Shown here: piece by piece, positions 1-7,764 of the stretch
Layout: each line of letters opens with the position of its first letter
Position numbering within the stretch: position 1 is the stretch's first letter
Program-made: the position numbers and the translations under genes
Assembly: GCA_022562915.1 (NCBI GenBank)
Contig: JADFOJ010000014.1
Coordinates: forward strand, 1-49,137
From: Planctomycetota bacterium
GTDB lineage: Bacteria > Planctomycetota > Phycisphaerae > Phycisphaerales > SM1A02
Length of the DNA stretch: 49,137 nt
Direction: 5' to 3'
Notes under the pieces: generated by a model
Told to the model about the DNA's origin: nothing
What the model saw: the letters and a program-made list of their open reading frames with translations, nothing else
Databases searched by the model: none

Positions 1-293
1 GCCACGCCCTGCAGCGGGCCCACGCCAGGATCTCCAGGCTGGAGGGCCTTCTGAGTGCCGCGGTAGATGCCCTGAAGAACCGGCCGGCGTCCGTCAGTGT
101 CGAGAACGTCCGGCTTCCGGAACCGGACACGCTCGCCGCGCCGCCGACCGAGACGAAGGCGTATGCGCCGGCGCCCGTCGGCAAGCCGACCGAGCTCGAC
201 GGCGACATCCCGCCGGACGACCTGGACCGCGTGCAGCGGGTCAATTTCTTCTATCTCACGAACGCCGGCGAGTTGCTGGACGTGCTGGTGTGA
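1..293 (+). CDS. C-terminal end of an unrecognised protein (partial)
   Basis: The frame is open from base 3 to a TGA at 291-293, giving the last 96 residues of a gene that begins before the window. The visible part starts with a short helical, Arg/Leu-rich stretch, then a Pro/Ala-rich acidic linker, and ends in NFFYLTNAGELLDVLV. I recognise no family. The stop lies only 3 bp from the stop of the convergent gene at 297-2480. Codon use fits the surrounding genes, with GC-rich third positions. An alternative is that this is a shadow frame, but the sharp end against the next gene favours a real gene. Confidence 0.6.
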   Translation, partial: HALQRAHARISRLEGLLSAAVDALKNRPASVSVENVRLPEPDTLAAPPTETKAYAPAPVGKPTELDGDIPPDDLDRVQRVNFFYLTNAGELLDVLV

Positions 294-296
294 GCA

Positions 297-2480
297 TTAC
301 CCCCAATTGCCCAGCAGAATGAAAAAGTCCGTGATCCCCACCGCGCAATCACCGTCCAGGTCCGCCGGGCACGACGGCGGGCAGGGTTGGGCGCACGCGC
401 CCCACTCCCCCAGCAGCGCCAGGAAGTCGAGGATGCCCACCACACCGTCGCCGTCGAGGTCGCCGACGATTCCCGCATCGCACTGCAACTCGATGATCTT
501 GAACGCGTCGAGACCCGCCTCGACGATCGACTGCGTGTCCGCGTCGTTGGCGGTGAACCTGACCTTCATGATGTCGGTCATCGTGACTCCGGCGTTCTGA
601 AGGTCCACGGGCGTGACCTGGTGGTTCCGCCAGAGGAGGCCGCCGTTGGTGTTGTGGACGGCGATCTCGATCCACGGCCCCGCATCGCCGTTGCTGCTGA
701 TCTCCACCAGCAGCATGTCGACGAAGCCGCCCTCGTCGGTCAGCCTCAGGTAGTAGTCGTAGCTGAGCCCCGCGTTGAGACCGGACAGGTCCAGCAACGG
801 CGAGGTGAGGCGGACCGCCCCATCGTCGACGTCGGTGTTGCCGAGAGTGTTCTGGGTCACATACGCCTTGCCGCTGCCGTCGGAGTCGGCGGGTGGGTCG
901 AAGTCCCAGCCGTCGTCGTCGACCGGGACGCCACGCTGCCAGTCGCCACTGGTGGCGCCGAGGTTCTCGGCGACCCATCCGAGGTCCGCTTCGAAGTCAT
1001 CGCTGAAGGTGACGACCTGCCCGATCGCGGAGACGGCGACGAACGCGGTTGCCGGCGCATTGGTCGGATCGGTGAAGGTTCCGCCGCCGGCGCTGTCGGC
1101 ACTGACGAAGTACTGAACGGCCGTCCCGCACCCGGCGGCCGGAAAGACCGCCGAGAACACGCCGCCCTGCTCGGTCATGGGGATCGTCACGAAGCCCTCC
1201 CCGGCGTTCACGTGCAACTCGACGGTGCCCGGCGCGAGGACGGCGCCGCAGGAGGCGTCGAACGTGACCGCCATCGTCGTGCCGCCGGCGGGATCGATCA
1301 TGTCGGGGCGGCCCGACGGATAGCCCATGGTCAGGGCGCCGGCCGTCAGCGCGGCGGTCGGATCCAGGACGAACAGGCCGCGGGTGATGTCGCTGACGAT
1401 CACCGTGCCGCTGGGGAAGAACGGGTAGACGCTCCAGGCGCCGTCGAAGCCGCTGCCGTCGTTCTCGGGGAAGGTGTCGAACCAGCCGACCTGGACCGGG
1501 TTGACGGGGTCGGCGGCGCAGAAGATCCGCAGGCCCGCGCGGTACTCGGCTTCGAAGATGAACCCGTTGTGGACGTACAGGTTGTGATCGGTGGCGCTGA
1601 CACCGGAGCTGTACTCGTTGACCTGCACCGGGTTGGCGAGATCGCTGACGTCGAAGACGGTCGTCCGGTTGATGCCGTCCGTCTCGTCGTTGAGATACAG
1701 GAACTGCCGGTCCTCGCTGAGCCAGCACTGGTGGGAATAGCTCAGGCTCGAATACGTCGTGCGCGAGATGCGGAACATGTTGGACTTGTCGGTGACGTCG
1801 ATGATGTCCAGGCCGCGGCTCTCGCCGGCTCCGAAACAGATCTGTTTTCCGGCGTTGGGTCCGCTCGTGTAGGTGACGATCTGCGCGTCGTGAAGCCCCT
1901 CGCCGCCGTTGGCGAAGGTCATCTCGCCGGCGAGTGCCGGGTTCGCCGGATCGGACAGGTCGAAGGCGACCAGCCGCGCGCCGTTGATGTTCGGCAGGCA
2001 CAGGTACAGAAACCCGCTGTCGGTGTCGATGGCGACATTATGGATGTCGGAAGTGCCGGCGATCGTCACCGATTGCACGAGCGTCACGTTGCCGTTATCC
2101 ACATCCGAGAGGTCGACGACGTCGATGCCGCCACCGCTCTCGTTGACGACGTAGGCGAAGCTCTGGTATGTCTTGATGTCTCCCCAGAGACTGTCGAAGT
2201 GGGCGATCGAGCCGATGATCTGCGGGTTGGCGGGGTCGGTGATCTCGACCACGACCATCGCGGCGCGAACGCCCATGAGGGCGTATTCGCGCCCTGAGGG
2301 TGAGACGTAGCCCCAGCAGTCGTTGCCACCGCTGGAGCCGAGCGTCGGCAGATCGATGAAGCTCTTGAGCTCGACGTTGAGTGACGGGAACTGCGCCGTC
2401 GCGGAGCCGGTGGCCAGGCCACAGGCGAGGCCACACGCACACAGGCTCAGCACGGGCGCGTTTCGCGTTGCGGTATGCAT
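297..2480 (-). CDS. Secreted choice-of-anchor B family protein with C-terminal dockerin-like tail
   Basis: 727 aa. The start is the ATG at 2480, with GGAG about 10 bases ahead; it opens a signal peptide of about 30 residues (ending SATAQ). Residues of about 35-390 carry LVIVD-type repeats such as VVVEITDPANPQIIG, VDLSDVDNGN and AFDLSDPANPALAG, the layout of the choice-of-anchor B family, whose function is unknown. An Ig-like stretch follows, then a jelly-roll-like region (about 490-660, starting FSDDFEADLGWV). The last 55 residues hold two calcium-loop motifs, DLDGDGVVGILDF and DLDGDCAVGITDF, each ending in WG, the dockerin-like tail common on Phycisphaerae secreted proteins. Location is inferred to be the cell surface or outside. 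The gene lies 77 bp downstream of a second secreted-protein gene on the same strand and may be co-transcribed. Confidence 0.85.
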   Translation of the reverse strand: MHTATRNAPVLSLCACGLACGLATGSATAQFPSLNVELKSFIDLPTLGSSGGNDCWGYVSPSGREYALMGVRAAMVVVEITDPANPQIIGSIAHFDSLWGDIKTYQSFAYVVNESGGGIDVVDLSDVDNGNVTLVQSVTIAGTSDIHNVAIDTDSGFLYLCLPNINGARLVAFDLSDPANPALAGEMTFANGGEGLHDAQIVTYTSGPNAGKQICFGAGESRGLDIIDVTDKSNMFRISRTTYSSLSYSHQCWLSEDRQFLYLNDETDGINRTTVFDVSDLANPVQVNEYSSGVSATDHNLYVHNGFIFEAEYRAGLRIFCAADPVNPVQVGWFDTFPENDGSGFDGAWSVYPFFPSGTVIVSDITRGLFVLDPTAALTAGALTMGYPSGRPDMIDPAGGTTMAVTFDASCGAVLAPGTVELHVNAGEGFVTIPMTEQGGVFSAVFPAAGCGTAVQYFVSADSAGGGTFTDPTNAPATAFVAVSAIGQVVTFSDDFEADLGWVAENLGATSGDWQRGVPVDDDGWDFDPPADSDGSGKAYVTQNTLGNTDVDDGAVRLTSPLLDLSGLNAGLSYDYYLRLTDEGGFVDMLLVEISSNGDAGPWIEIAVHNTNGGLLWRNHQVTPVDLQNAGVTMTDIMKVRFTANDADTQSIVEAGLDAFKIIELQCDAGIVGDLDGDGVVGILDFLALLGEWGACAQPCPPSCPADLDGDCAVGITDFFILLGNWG

Positions 2481-2557
2481 TATCTTGCGGATCTCCGGTT
2501 GGTCATGTGCATCAGTAAAGTCGCGGATGGCGTTGCCGGGGGCGCACGGCGGCGCAC

Positions 2558-3031
2558 TCAGTCCATGGCGCCGACCCGTATGTTGCCGTTGACGACGACG
2601 CCGGCAGCCTGGAAGTGACCGTCGCCCTCTCCGTCGGCGCCGACGGTCTTGATGGCGAATCGGTCCGGGCGGCTCGTGCCGTTGCCGTCGAACGCGGTCA
2701 CGATGACGGTCACGGGATCGTCGTGCAGGTGACCTCGCGCGGTGATCATGACCGTTCGCCCGCTGAAGCGTACGGAGACGATCTCGTTCACCCGGATAAT
2801 GACGTCCGGGTAGGCGTGAGGCTCCTCCGCAGCGCACAGCAGCGACCCCTGGAGCCTCCCGGTAGCGTCGACGTTGAACTCGAACATGGCCACGCCGGCG
2901 CCCTCGTCGCCGAAATGGATCGTGCCGAGGCCGCTTGTGGTGCGGTCGCCGGCCGCCACGAGCGGGCCGGAGGCCGCCGCCAGCCCGAGACCGGCTGCCA
3001 GAACGATGCAACCCGGCAGGAACGTCTTCAT
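2558..3031 (-). CDS. Small secreted protein of unknown function
   Basis: 157 aa. The N-terminus MKTFLPGCIVLAAGLGLAAA is a clear signal peptide, cleaved near VAAGD. The mature part looks all-beta, with FGDEGAGVAMFEFNVD and a VIVTAFDGNGTSRPDRFAIK stretch, and ends GNIRVGAMD. I recognise no family with confidence. The start is supported by GAGGTGATTC just ahead of the ATG. It is the first gene of a probable two-gene unit with the choice-of-anchor B gene downstream on the same strand. Confidence 0.7.
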   Translation of the reverse strand: MKTFLPGCIVLAAGLGLAAASGPLVAAGDRTTSGLGTIHFGDEGAGVAMFEFNVDATGRLQGSLLCAAEEPHAYPDVIIRVNEIVSVRFSGRTVMITARGHLHDDPVTVIVTAFDGNGTSRPDRFAIKTVGADGEGDGHFQAAGVVVNGNIRVGAMD

Positions 3032-3482
3032 GAATCACCTCGTGCAAGAATCGCCCCGCAGCCGTTTCCCGGGCAGCGGGTTCACGGTGAAATGCTCACA
3101 ATAAACAGGGGTCTGCGTTGCGCGCGCCACCGAGGATCCCCCCTCCGGCGGGCGCGGTCTGACTCGTCGCAATACTCCTTCTCCGGTGCGGTGGGCGTGC
3201 AACGGGGACGTCTACTCTAGACGTGGCACCGGGTCCGTGCCAGTGTGACTTGCCGACAAAGAATTTCGGGGTCTCACAGACTGAGCCTGCATTCGTCCGG
3301 CGAGAATCGCTGAGATCGGATGGTCCCGGCAGCGGCGCGGCTTACCTCCGATTCCGGAAGCGCCGATAGTGCCGCGGGCGACCGTCCGGCCGGAAGGTGC
3401 GAAACCGGGTCTCCGTCGAGCGTGGCGCCGCGGATCGATCGTTCCGGTAGGCTACGCGGCTCGACCCGAAGAGGGGCCGAGA
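3032..3482. other. Divergent intergenic region with two small hairpins
   Basis: This 451-bp gap separates divergent genes and holds no convincing ORF. Two adjacent inverted repeats are visible. ACGTCTA/TAGACGT lies at 3208-3224 around a 3-base loop. TGGCAC/GTGCCA lies at 3224-3242 around a 7-base loop. The second resembles the outer arm of the GTGGCACGG palindromes elsewhere in the window and may be a decayed copy. I see nothing else in the rest of the gap. Confidence 0.4.
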
Positions 3483-4988
3483 ATGAGCACACACGTGGCG
3501 AGCAGGATCGATGACGTCGCATCTCACTCCGCACCGAGAGGACCGAGCCGCCTGGGCTGGGTGGCCGTCGTCGGCGGCGCGCTGGTGGTGGGACTGCTCA
3601 TGGCGTTGTCTCTGGGCGAACACGGCGCCGGGCACGCCGAGCACCACGGAGCGCCGCCGTTGTGGTGGCTTGGGTCATTGCCGTTCGTTGCGTTGCTCGG
3701 CTGCATTGCCGTGCTGCCGCTGCTGCCGGCGACCCGGCACTGGTGGGAGAGCAACGTCAACCGTCTTGGGGTCTCGCTCGCCCTGGCGGCGCTCACCCTG
3801 GTCTACTACGTCGCCGCGCGCGGCCTCGGGTCCGTCGCCCCCGTACTCGAACACGCGATCGTCGCGGAGTACATCCCCTTCATCGTCCTGCTGTTCTGTC
3901 TCTACGTGATCAGCGGCGGGATCACGCTGACCGGCGACCTCGCGGCGAGACCGGCGACCAACGTCACGTTCCTGGCGGTGGGGGCGCTGATCGCCAGCTT
4001 CATCGGGACGACCGGCGCGAGCATGCTGCTCATCCGGCCGCTGCTGCAGACCAACTCGCAGCGCAAGCACGTCGTGCACACGGTCGTCTTCTTTATCTTC
4101 CTCGTCAGCAATGTCGGCGGGTGCCTGCTGCCGATCGGAGACCCCCCGCTGTTCCTGGGATACCTCTTCGGCGTCCCGTTCCTGTGGACGATGGGCCTGT
4201 GGGGTCCGTGGATCGTCTGCTGTGTGCTGCTGCTGGTGGTGTACTACGTCTGGGACACCATCGCCTACAAGCGCGAGGCCGCTGCCGACATCGCGCGCGA
4301 CGAGACGCGTCAGCAGCCGCTGCGAATGCGCGGCGTGGTCAACATCGCCCTGCTCGGCGGGATCGTGGCGTGCGTGGCGCTGGTGGACCCGGCACGGCCG
4401 CTGCCGTTCACCGACGTTCACCCCTTCCTCTTCCTGCGCGAGCTGCTCATGCTCGGCCTGGTCGCCCTGTCTTTGCGCGCGACGCCCACCGGCGTGCGCG
4501 AGCAGAACAATTTCAATTACGTCGCGATCCTGGAGGTGGCGGCGCTGTTCATCGGCATCTTCATCGCGATGCAGGTGCCGATCGAGTACCTCAACGCACG
4601 CGGCGCCGAGCTGGGCATCGACGAGCCGTGGAAATTCTTCTGGGCAACCGGTACGTTGTCGAGTTTCCTGGACAACGCCCCGACGTACGTCGTCTTCTTC
4701 GAGACGGCCAAGACCCTGCCGGCGGGATCTGACGCCCTGCTGCTCGGCACCGGCGAATTGATCAACGAGGGGTTCCTGGTCGCGATCAGTCTCGGAGCCG
4801 TCTTCATGGGTGCGATGACGTACATCGGCAACGGCCCGAATTTCATGGTCAAGTCGATCGCCGAGCAATCCGGCGTCCGGATGCCGAGCTTCTTCGGGTT
4901 CATGGTCAAGTACAGTGTGCCGGTGCTTGTCCCGGTGATGCTGATCGTGACGGTACTGTTCCTGCTGAAATCCTCTCCGTTCGGGTAA
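3483..4988 (+). CDS. Sodium:proton antiporter / citrate-transporter-like membrane protein (CitMHS/NhaD type)
   Basis: 501 aa. The ATG at 3483 is preceded by GAAGAGGGG at good spacing; upstream in-frame codons give a basic, non-membrane extension and are left out. About 12 hydrophobic segments are visible. The stretch GTTGASMLLIRPLLQTN, the half-helix motif NVGGCLLPIGDPPLFLGYLFG and the later FLDNAPTYVVFFETAK are typical of the ion-transporter (IT) superfamily that contains NhaD antiporters and citrate carriers. A His-rich loop (EHGAGHAEHHG, about residues 43-53) sits between the first two helices, which could reflect metal or pH sensing. Substrate cannot be told from sequence alone. A universal stress protein gene follows 23 bp downstream and is probably co-transcribed; such pairing with transporters is common. 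Confidence 0.8.
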   Translation: MSTHVASRIDDVASHSAPRGPSRLGWVAVVGGALVVGLLMALSLGEHGAGHAEHHGAPPLWWLGSLPFVALLGCIAVLPLLPATRHWWESNVNRLGVSLALAALTLVYYVAARGLGSVAPVLEHAIVAEYIPFIVLLFCLYVISGGITLTGDLAARPATNVTFLAVGALIASFIGTTGASMLLIRPLLQTNSQRKHVVHTVVFFIFLVSNVGGCLLPIGDPPLFLGYLFGVPFLWTMGLWGPWIVCCVLLLVVYYVWDTIAYKREAAADIARDETRQQPLRMRGVVNIALLGGIVACVALVDPARPLPFTDVHPFLFLRELLMLGLVALSLRATPTGVREQNNFNYVAILEVAALFIGIFIAMQVPIEYLNARGAELGIDEPWKFFWATGTLSSFLDNAPTYVVFFETAKTLPAGSDALLLGTGELINEGFLVAISLGAVFMGAMTYIGNGPNFMVKSIAEQSGVRMPSFFGFMVKYSVPVLVPVMLIVTVLFLLKSSPFG

Positions 4989-5011
4989 GATCGGGGCCGG
5001 AGGCCGATCGC

Positions 5012-5839
5012 ATGACCAAGCGCATCCTCGTCGCGCTCAGTGGCACGCCGCTGACCGAGTCGGCCGTGCAGCACGCGCTGGAGCTCGCCAAGACCCATGA
5101 CGCCGCGATCACCGGTGTCACCGACGTCGATCTGGCGAAGGTGGCCGGCGTCGGCCCGATACCCATGGGGGCCGGTGCCGCCGCGACCGAGCTGGTCGAG
5201 CATCGTCTGCAACTCACCGAGCAGCACGTGACCGAATCGATCGAGCGGTTCGAATCGGCGTGCGCCGAGGCGGGCGTGCCGTGCAGCGTCGTCCGCGAGA
5301 CGGGGGACCCCTACGAGACGCTCATCTCGCTGTGGCGATACCACGATTTCACGGTGGCGGGTCTGCGCGGGCTGTTCGAATACGGGATATTTCACAACCC
5401 CGATGACGTGCTCATTAAGCTCATCGCCAAGGGCGTTCGCCCGATCCTGGCGGTGGCGCGCGAGTACCGGCGTGTCCGGCGGGTGCTGGTCGCCTACAGC
5501 GGCTCGATGGAGTCGGCCAAGGCGCTCAAGCAATTCGTGCAGTTACGCCTGTGGCCGGACGTCACGCTCAAGATCGTCTGCTTCGATCGCGGGCACGACA
5601 CGTCCGACTCGCTGCTGGACGACGCGGCGGGGTATTGCCGTCTGCACGGGTACGAGGCGGAGGTTGAGCACCTCGAAGGCTCACCGACCAGGCGCCTGCT
5701 GGAGCACGCCGACGAGTGCAAGACGGATCTCGTGGTGATGGGGTCGTCCTCGCGGGCACGGATCTTCCAGCACCTGCTCGGCGACACCGCATTGCACGCC
5801 GTTCGCCACGCGGAGATCCCGCTGTTCCTGACGCAGTGA
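5012..5839 (+). CDS. Universal stress protein with two UspA domains
   Basis: 275 aa. ATG at 5012, with GGAGG eight bases ahead. The first UspA domain spans about residues 1-150 (starts MTKRILVALSGTPLTESAV), the second about 155-275 (starts VRRVLVAYSGSMESAKAL). The second ends with GSSSRARIFQHLLGDTA, the place of the ATP-binding G-2x-G-9x-G(S/T) motif, but the motif is imperfect, so nucleotide binding is uncertain. The first domain lacks the motif. Such tandem proteins act in the cytoplasm in stress responses, often beside transporters; here the neighbour is the antiporter-like gene 23 bp upstream. The 3' side runs into a GTGGCACGG palindrome 13 bp after the stop, which may end the transcript. 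Confidence 0.88.
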   Translation: MTKRILVALSGTPLTESAVQHALELAKTHDAAITGVTDVDLAKVAGVGPIPMGAGAAATELVEHRLQLTEQHVTESIERFESACAEAGVPCSVVRETGDPYETLISLWRYHDFTVAGLRGLFEYGIFHNPDDVLIKLIAKGVRPILAVAREYRRVRRVLVAYSGSMESAKALKQFVQLRLWPDVTLKIVCFDRGHDTSDSLLDDAAGYCRLHGYEAEVEHLEGSPTRRLLEHADECKTDLVVMGSSSRARIFQHLLGDTALHAVRHAEIPLFLTQ

Positions 5840-5852
5840 CGGTAAAGATCGC

Positions 5853-5900
5853 GTGGCACGGTTGAGCGAGTTGCGCCAGTGACTCGCTCGGCCGTGCCAC
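5853..5900. repeat. GTGGCACGG palindrome, short form
   Basis: Arms at 5853-5870 and 5883-5900 pair over 18 positions (GTGGCACGGTTGAGCGAG with CTCGCTCGGCCGTGCCAC), with two T:G wobble positions, around a 12-base loop. It lies between the convergent usp and hsp20 stops and could also act as a bidirectional terminator-like stem, though there is no T-run. It equals the closing stem plus first hairpin of the cloverleaf copy at 35111-35215 without its other two hairpins. Confidence 0.8.
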
Positions 5901-5924
5901 AGCCACCCGACAGGACAAGCCATG

Positions 5925-6356
5925 TCAGTTGACCTGAATCTGCTTCGGTCTCGCGGCCTCTGCCTGGGGAATGGTAAGGGTGAGCACGCCGTCCTTGAGC
6001 TCGGCCGTGGCCTGGGCCTCCGTGATGATGCCCGGCAGGGCGATCCGGCGGCTCACGGAGCCGACGTTCCGCTCCTTGCGGTAATAGTGCTCGTCGGACG
6101 TCTCGGTCTCCTGGGTATGCTCCGCCTTGATCGAGAGCACGCCGTCGTGGATCTGGACGTCGATGTCCTGCTTGCGGAAACCGGGAAGTGAGGCCCGCAC
6201 CACGATGTCGCCGTTCTCTTCGGCGACGTCCAGGGCCAGCGTGCCTTCCTCGCTGAAGTCCAGGCCGCCCGTGCGGAAGAACGGGTCGTGGCTGACGAAG
6301 TCCAGAACGCTGCGCATCGTGCGATCAAGAGGACTGCGACGGATGATTTCGAACAT
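5925..6356 (-). CDS. Small heat shock protein, Hsp20 family
   Basis: 143 aa. The start at 6356 has an excellent AAAGGAG site six bases ahead. Residues of about 40-140 form the alpha-crystallin domain: LALDVAEENGDIVVRASLPGF opens it and the A-x-x-x-(D/N)-G-V-L-x-(I/V) signature appears as AELKDGVLTLTIP, followed by a short PKQIQVN tail without a clear I-x-I. Members are ATP-independent holdases that keep unfolding proteins soluble in the cytoplasm. An 8-bp G/C hairpin lies in the leader. No CIRCE element is visible. The gene stands alone between two divergent/convergent neighbours. Confidence 0.92.
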   Translation of the reverse strand: MFEIIRRSPLDRTMRSVLDFVSHDPFFRTGGLDFSEEGTLALDVAEENGDIVVRASLPGFRKQDIDVQIHDGVLSIKAEHTQETETSDEHYYRKERNVGSVSRRIALPGIITEAQATAELKDGVLTLTIPQAEAARPKQIQVN

Positions 6357-6390
6357 CTGAATGCTCCTTTGATAGATGGGTTCATCGGCC

Positions 6391-6410
6391 GGCGGGGGGC
6401 AGCCCCCGCC
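6391..6410 (-). other. GC hairpin in the hsp20 leader
   Basis: GGCGGGGG and CCCCCGCC pair perfectly around a 4-base loop, 34-54 bases upstream of the hsp20 start. In the transcript it would be a very stable stem just ahead of the Shine-Dalgarno region. It does not pair with that site, so it is not an obvious RNA thermometer. Confidence 0.5.
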
Positions 6411-6596
6411 CACGCGCTCATGGCGCACGCCGCGTGCCATTGCTGCTCGTGCACCGAGCCGAACGCAGGGCGGTTTCGTCGCGTCCGGGCGGACCGGCGT
6501 CTGCCGCCGTGACAGTAAGGGTTCGTCGGATCTGCCCAATTGTCGCGGGGTGCTTTTCCCATACCCGTGACGACCGCAGGGTGTGTGGGTGGACCC

Positions 6597-6602
6597 TATG
6601 AT
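6597..6602 (+). promoter_or_regulatory. -10-like TATGAT ahead of thiS
   Basis: TATGAT lies 8 bases before the thiS ATG. The 8-base gap is GGAGGGCG, so the same stretch could be a Shine-Dalgarno site if transcription starts further upstream. No clear -35 and no TPP riboswitch are visible. Confidence 0.4.
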
Positions 6603-6610
6603 GGAGGGCG

Positions 6611-6811
6611 ATGAACGTCCGTGTGAACGGTGAGCAGCGGGTCCTGGCAAGCGCATGTACTGTGGCGCGGCTCCTCGACGAACTGAACCTCGCCGGGCAA
6701 CCGTGCGCCGTCGAGGTCAACGCGGCGATCGTCCCCCGGCGCGAGCACGGCGAACGGCTTCTCTCGGACGGTGACACGGTGGAGATCGTCACCCTGGTCG
6801 GTGGCGGATGA
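6611..6811 (+). CDS. thiS: Thiamine biosynthesis sulfur carrier ThiS
   Basis: 66 aa, the normal length for this ubiquitin-like carrier. It starts [12 protein letters not shown] and ends [12 protein letters not shown]; the terminal Gly-Gly is the site that is adenylated by ThiF/MoeB-type enzymes and turned into a thiocarboxylate, which gives sulfur to the thiazole ring. [13 protein letters not shown] is the typical central motif. thiG follows after 7 bp, so the pair is translated from one message. Other thiamine genes (thiC, thiE, thiF, thiO/H) are not in the window. Confidence 0.93.
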   Translation: MNVRVNGEQRVLASACTVARLLDELNLAGQPCAVEVNAAIVPRREHGERLLSDGDTVEIVTLVGGG

Positions 6812-6818
6812 TCACGGC

Positions 6819-7676
6819 ATGACACGCCAACTCGAGGCCAACCAGGTCGAACCGTTGAACTTCGGCGTCGTCACGATCACCAGCCGCCTGATCGTGGGCA
6901 CCGGCAAGTACCCGACCTACGAGGTAATGCAGGCCGCGCTGGACACCAGCGGCGCCGAGGTGGTCACGGTGGCCGTCCGACGCGAGCGGCTCGTCGACGG
7001 AGACGGCCGGTCGCTGCTGGACTTCATCGACACGGACCGGTACACGATCCTGCCCAACACCGCCGGCTGCTTCACCGCCGACGACGCGGTGCGGGTGGCC
7101 CGGCTGGGACGCGAGCTGCTGGATCAACTGGACAACCCCGGCCGTGACTGGGTCAAGCTCGAGGTGCTCGGCGACACCAGGACGCTCCTGCCGGACCCGG
7201 TCGGAACGCTGGAGGCCTGTCGCGAGCTGACGGACGATGGTTTCGCGGTCATGTGCTATACCGGCGATGATCCCGTCATGGCCGCCCGGATTCGTGATGC
7301 CGGTGCCGCCAGCGTGATGCCCGCGGGAAGCCCCATCGGCTGCGGTCGCGGCATCGCCAACCCCGCCGCGATCGCGATGATCATCCAGATGCTCAAGGAC
7401 CCGGCCCAGGGTGGAGATCCGGCGTACCCGGTCATCGTCGACGCGGGCGTCGGCACCCCCAGCGACGTGACGATCGCGATGGAACTCGGCGCCGACGGCG
7501 TGTTGCTCAACACCGGTATCGCCCACGCCGACGACCCGGTCCGCATGGCCCGTGCGATGAAGGCGGCCTGCGAAGCCGGCTATCACGGCTGCCGAGCCGG
7601 CCGGATCCCGAAGAAGCTCTACGCGACCGCGTCCAGTCCGTCCGAAGGGGTGATCACGACGATCCCGGGGGAGTAA
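6819..7676 (+). CDS. thiG: Thiazole synthase ThiG
   Basis: 285 aa. The ATG at 6819 follows the thiS stop by 7 bp. ThiG makes the thiazole phosphate of thiamine from 1-deoxyxylulose 5-phosphate, dehydroglycine and ThiS thiocarboxylate. The barrel begins [16 protein letters not shown]; the Schiff-base lysine is Lys113 in WVKLEVLGD, followed by [11 protein letters not shown]. The conserved glycine/phosphate part [15 protein letters not shown] and [12 protein letters not shown] are present, as is the GVLLNTGIA motif. The C-terminus ends [14 protein letters not shown]. Its TAA stop lies inside the left arm of the long hairpin at 7673-7764. Confidence 0.95.
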   Translation: MTRQLEANQVEPLNFGVVTITSRLIVGTGKYPTYEVMQAALDTSGAEVVTVAVRRERLVDGDGRSLLDFIDTDRYTILPNTAGCFTADDAVRVARLGRELLDQLDNPGRDWVKLEVLGDTRTLLPDPVGTLEACRELTDDGFAVMCYTGDDPVMAARIRDAGAASVMPAGSPIGCGRGIANPAAIAMIIQMLKDPAQGGDPAYPVIVDAGVGTPSDVTIAMELGADGVLLNTGIAHADDPVRMARAMKAACEAGYHGCRAGRIPKKLYATASSPSEGVITTIPGE

Positions 7677-7764
7677 GAAAAATAGACCGGGACTAATTTC
7701 CGTCGGTGGCCCGCTGCTGCGCGGTGACCGCGGCCGGAAATCAGTCCCGGTCTATTTTTCTTAC
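7673..7764. terminator. Long hairpin repeat / bidirectional terminator between thiG and the hexomutase gene
   Basis: Arms at 7673-7702 and 7735-7764 are 30 bases each and match at 29 of 30 positions. The shared core is AATAGACCGGGACTAATTTC (7681-7700). The outer ends are A-rich on one side and T-rich on the other, so a stem followed by U-runs forms on either transcript, as expected for a two-way terminator. The same core occurs at 46681-46778, which shows that this is a repeat family and not just a local terminator. Confidence 0.85.

Noticed and set aside
387..2297. A 636-codon plus-strand frame opposite the choice-of-anchor B gene
   Set aside because: Low-complexity Val/Asp/Gly/Arg composition and no recognisable domain; the opposite strand has a signal peptide, repeats and a tail.
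6357..6610. A TPP riboswitch ahead of thiS
   Set aside because: The conserved CUGAGA and the matching second box are missing, and TATGAT just 8 bases before the ATG leaves no leader.
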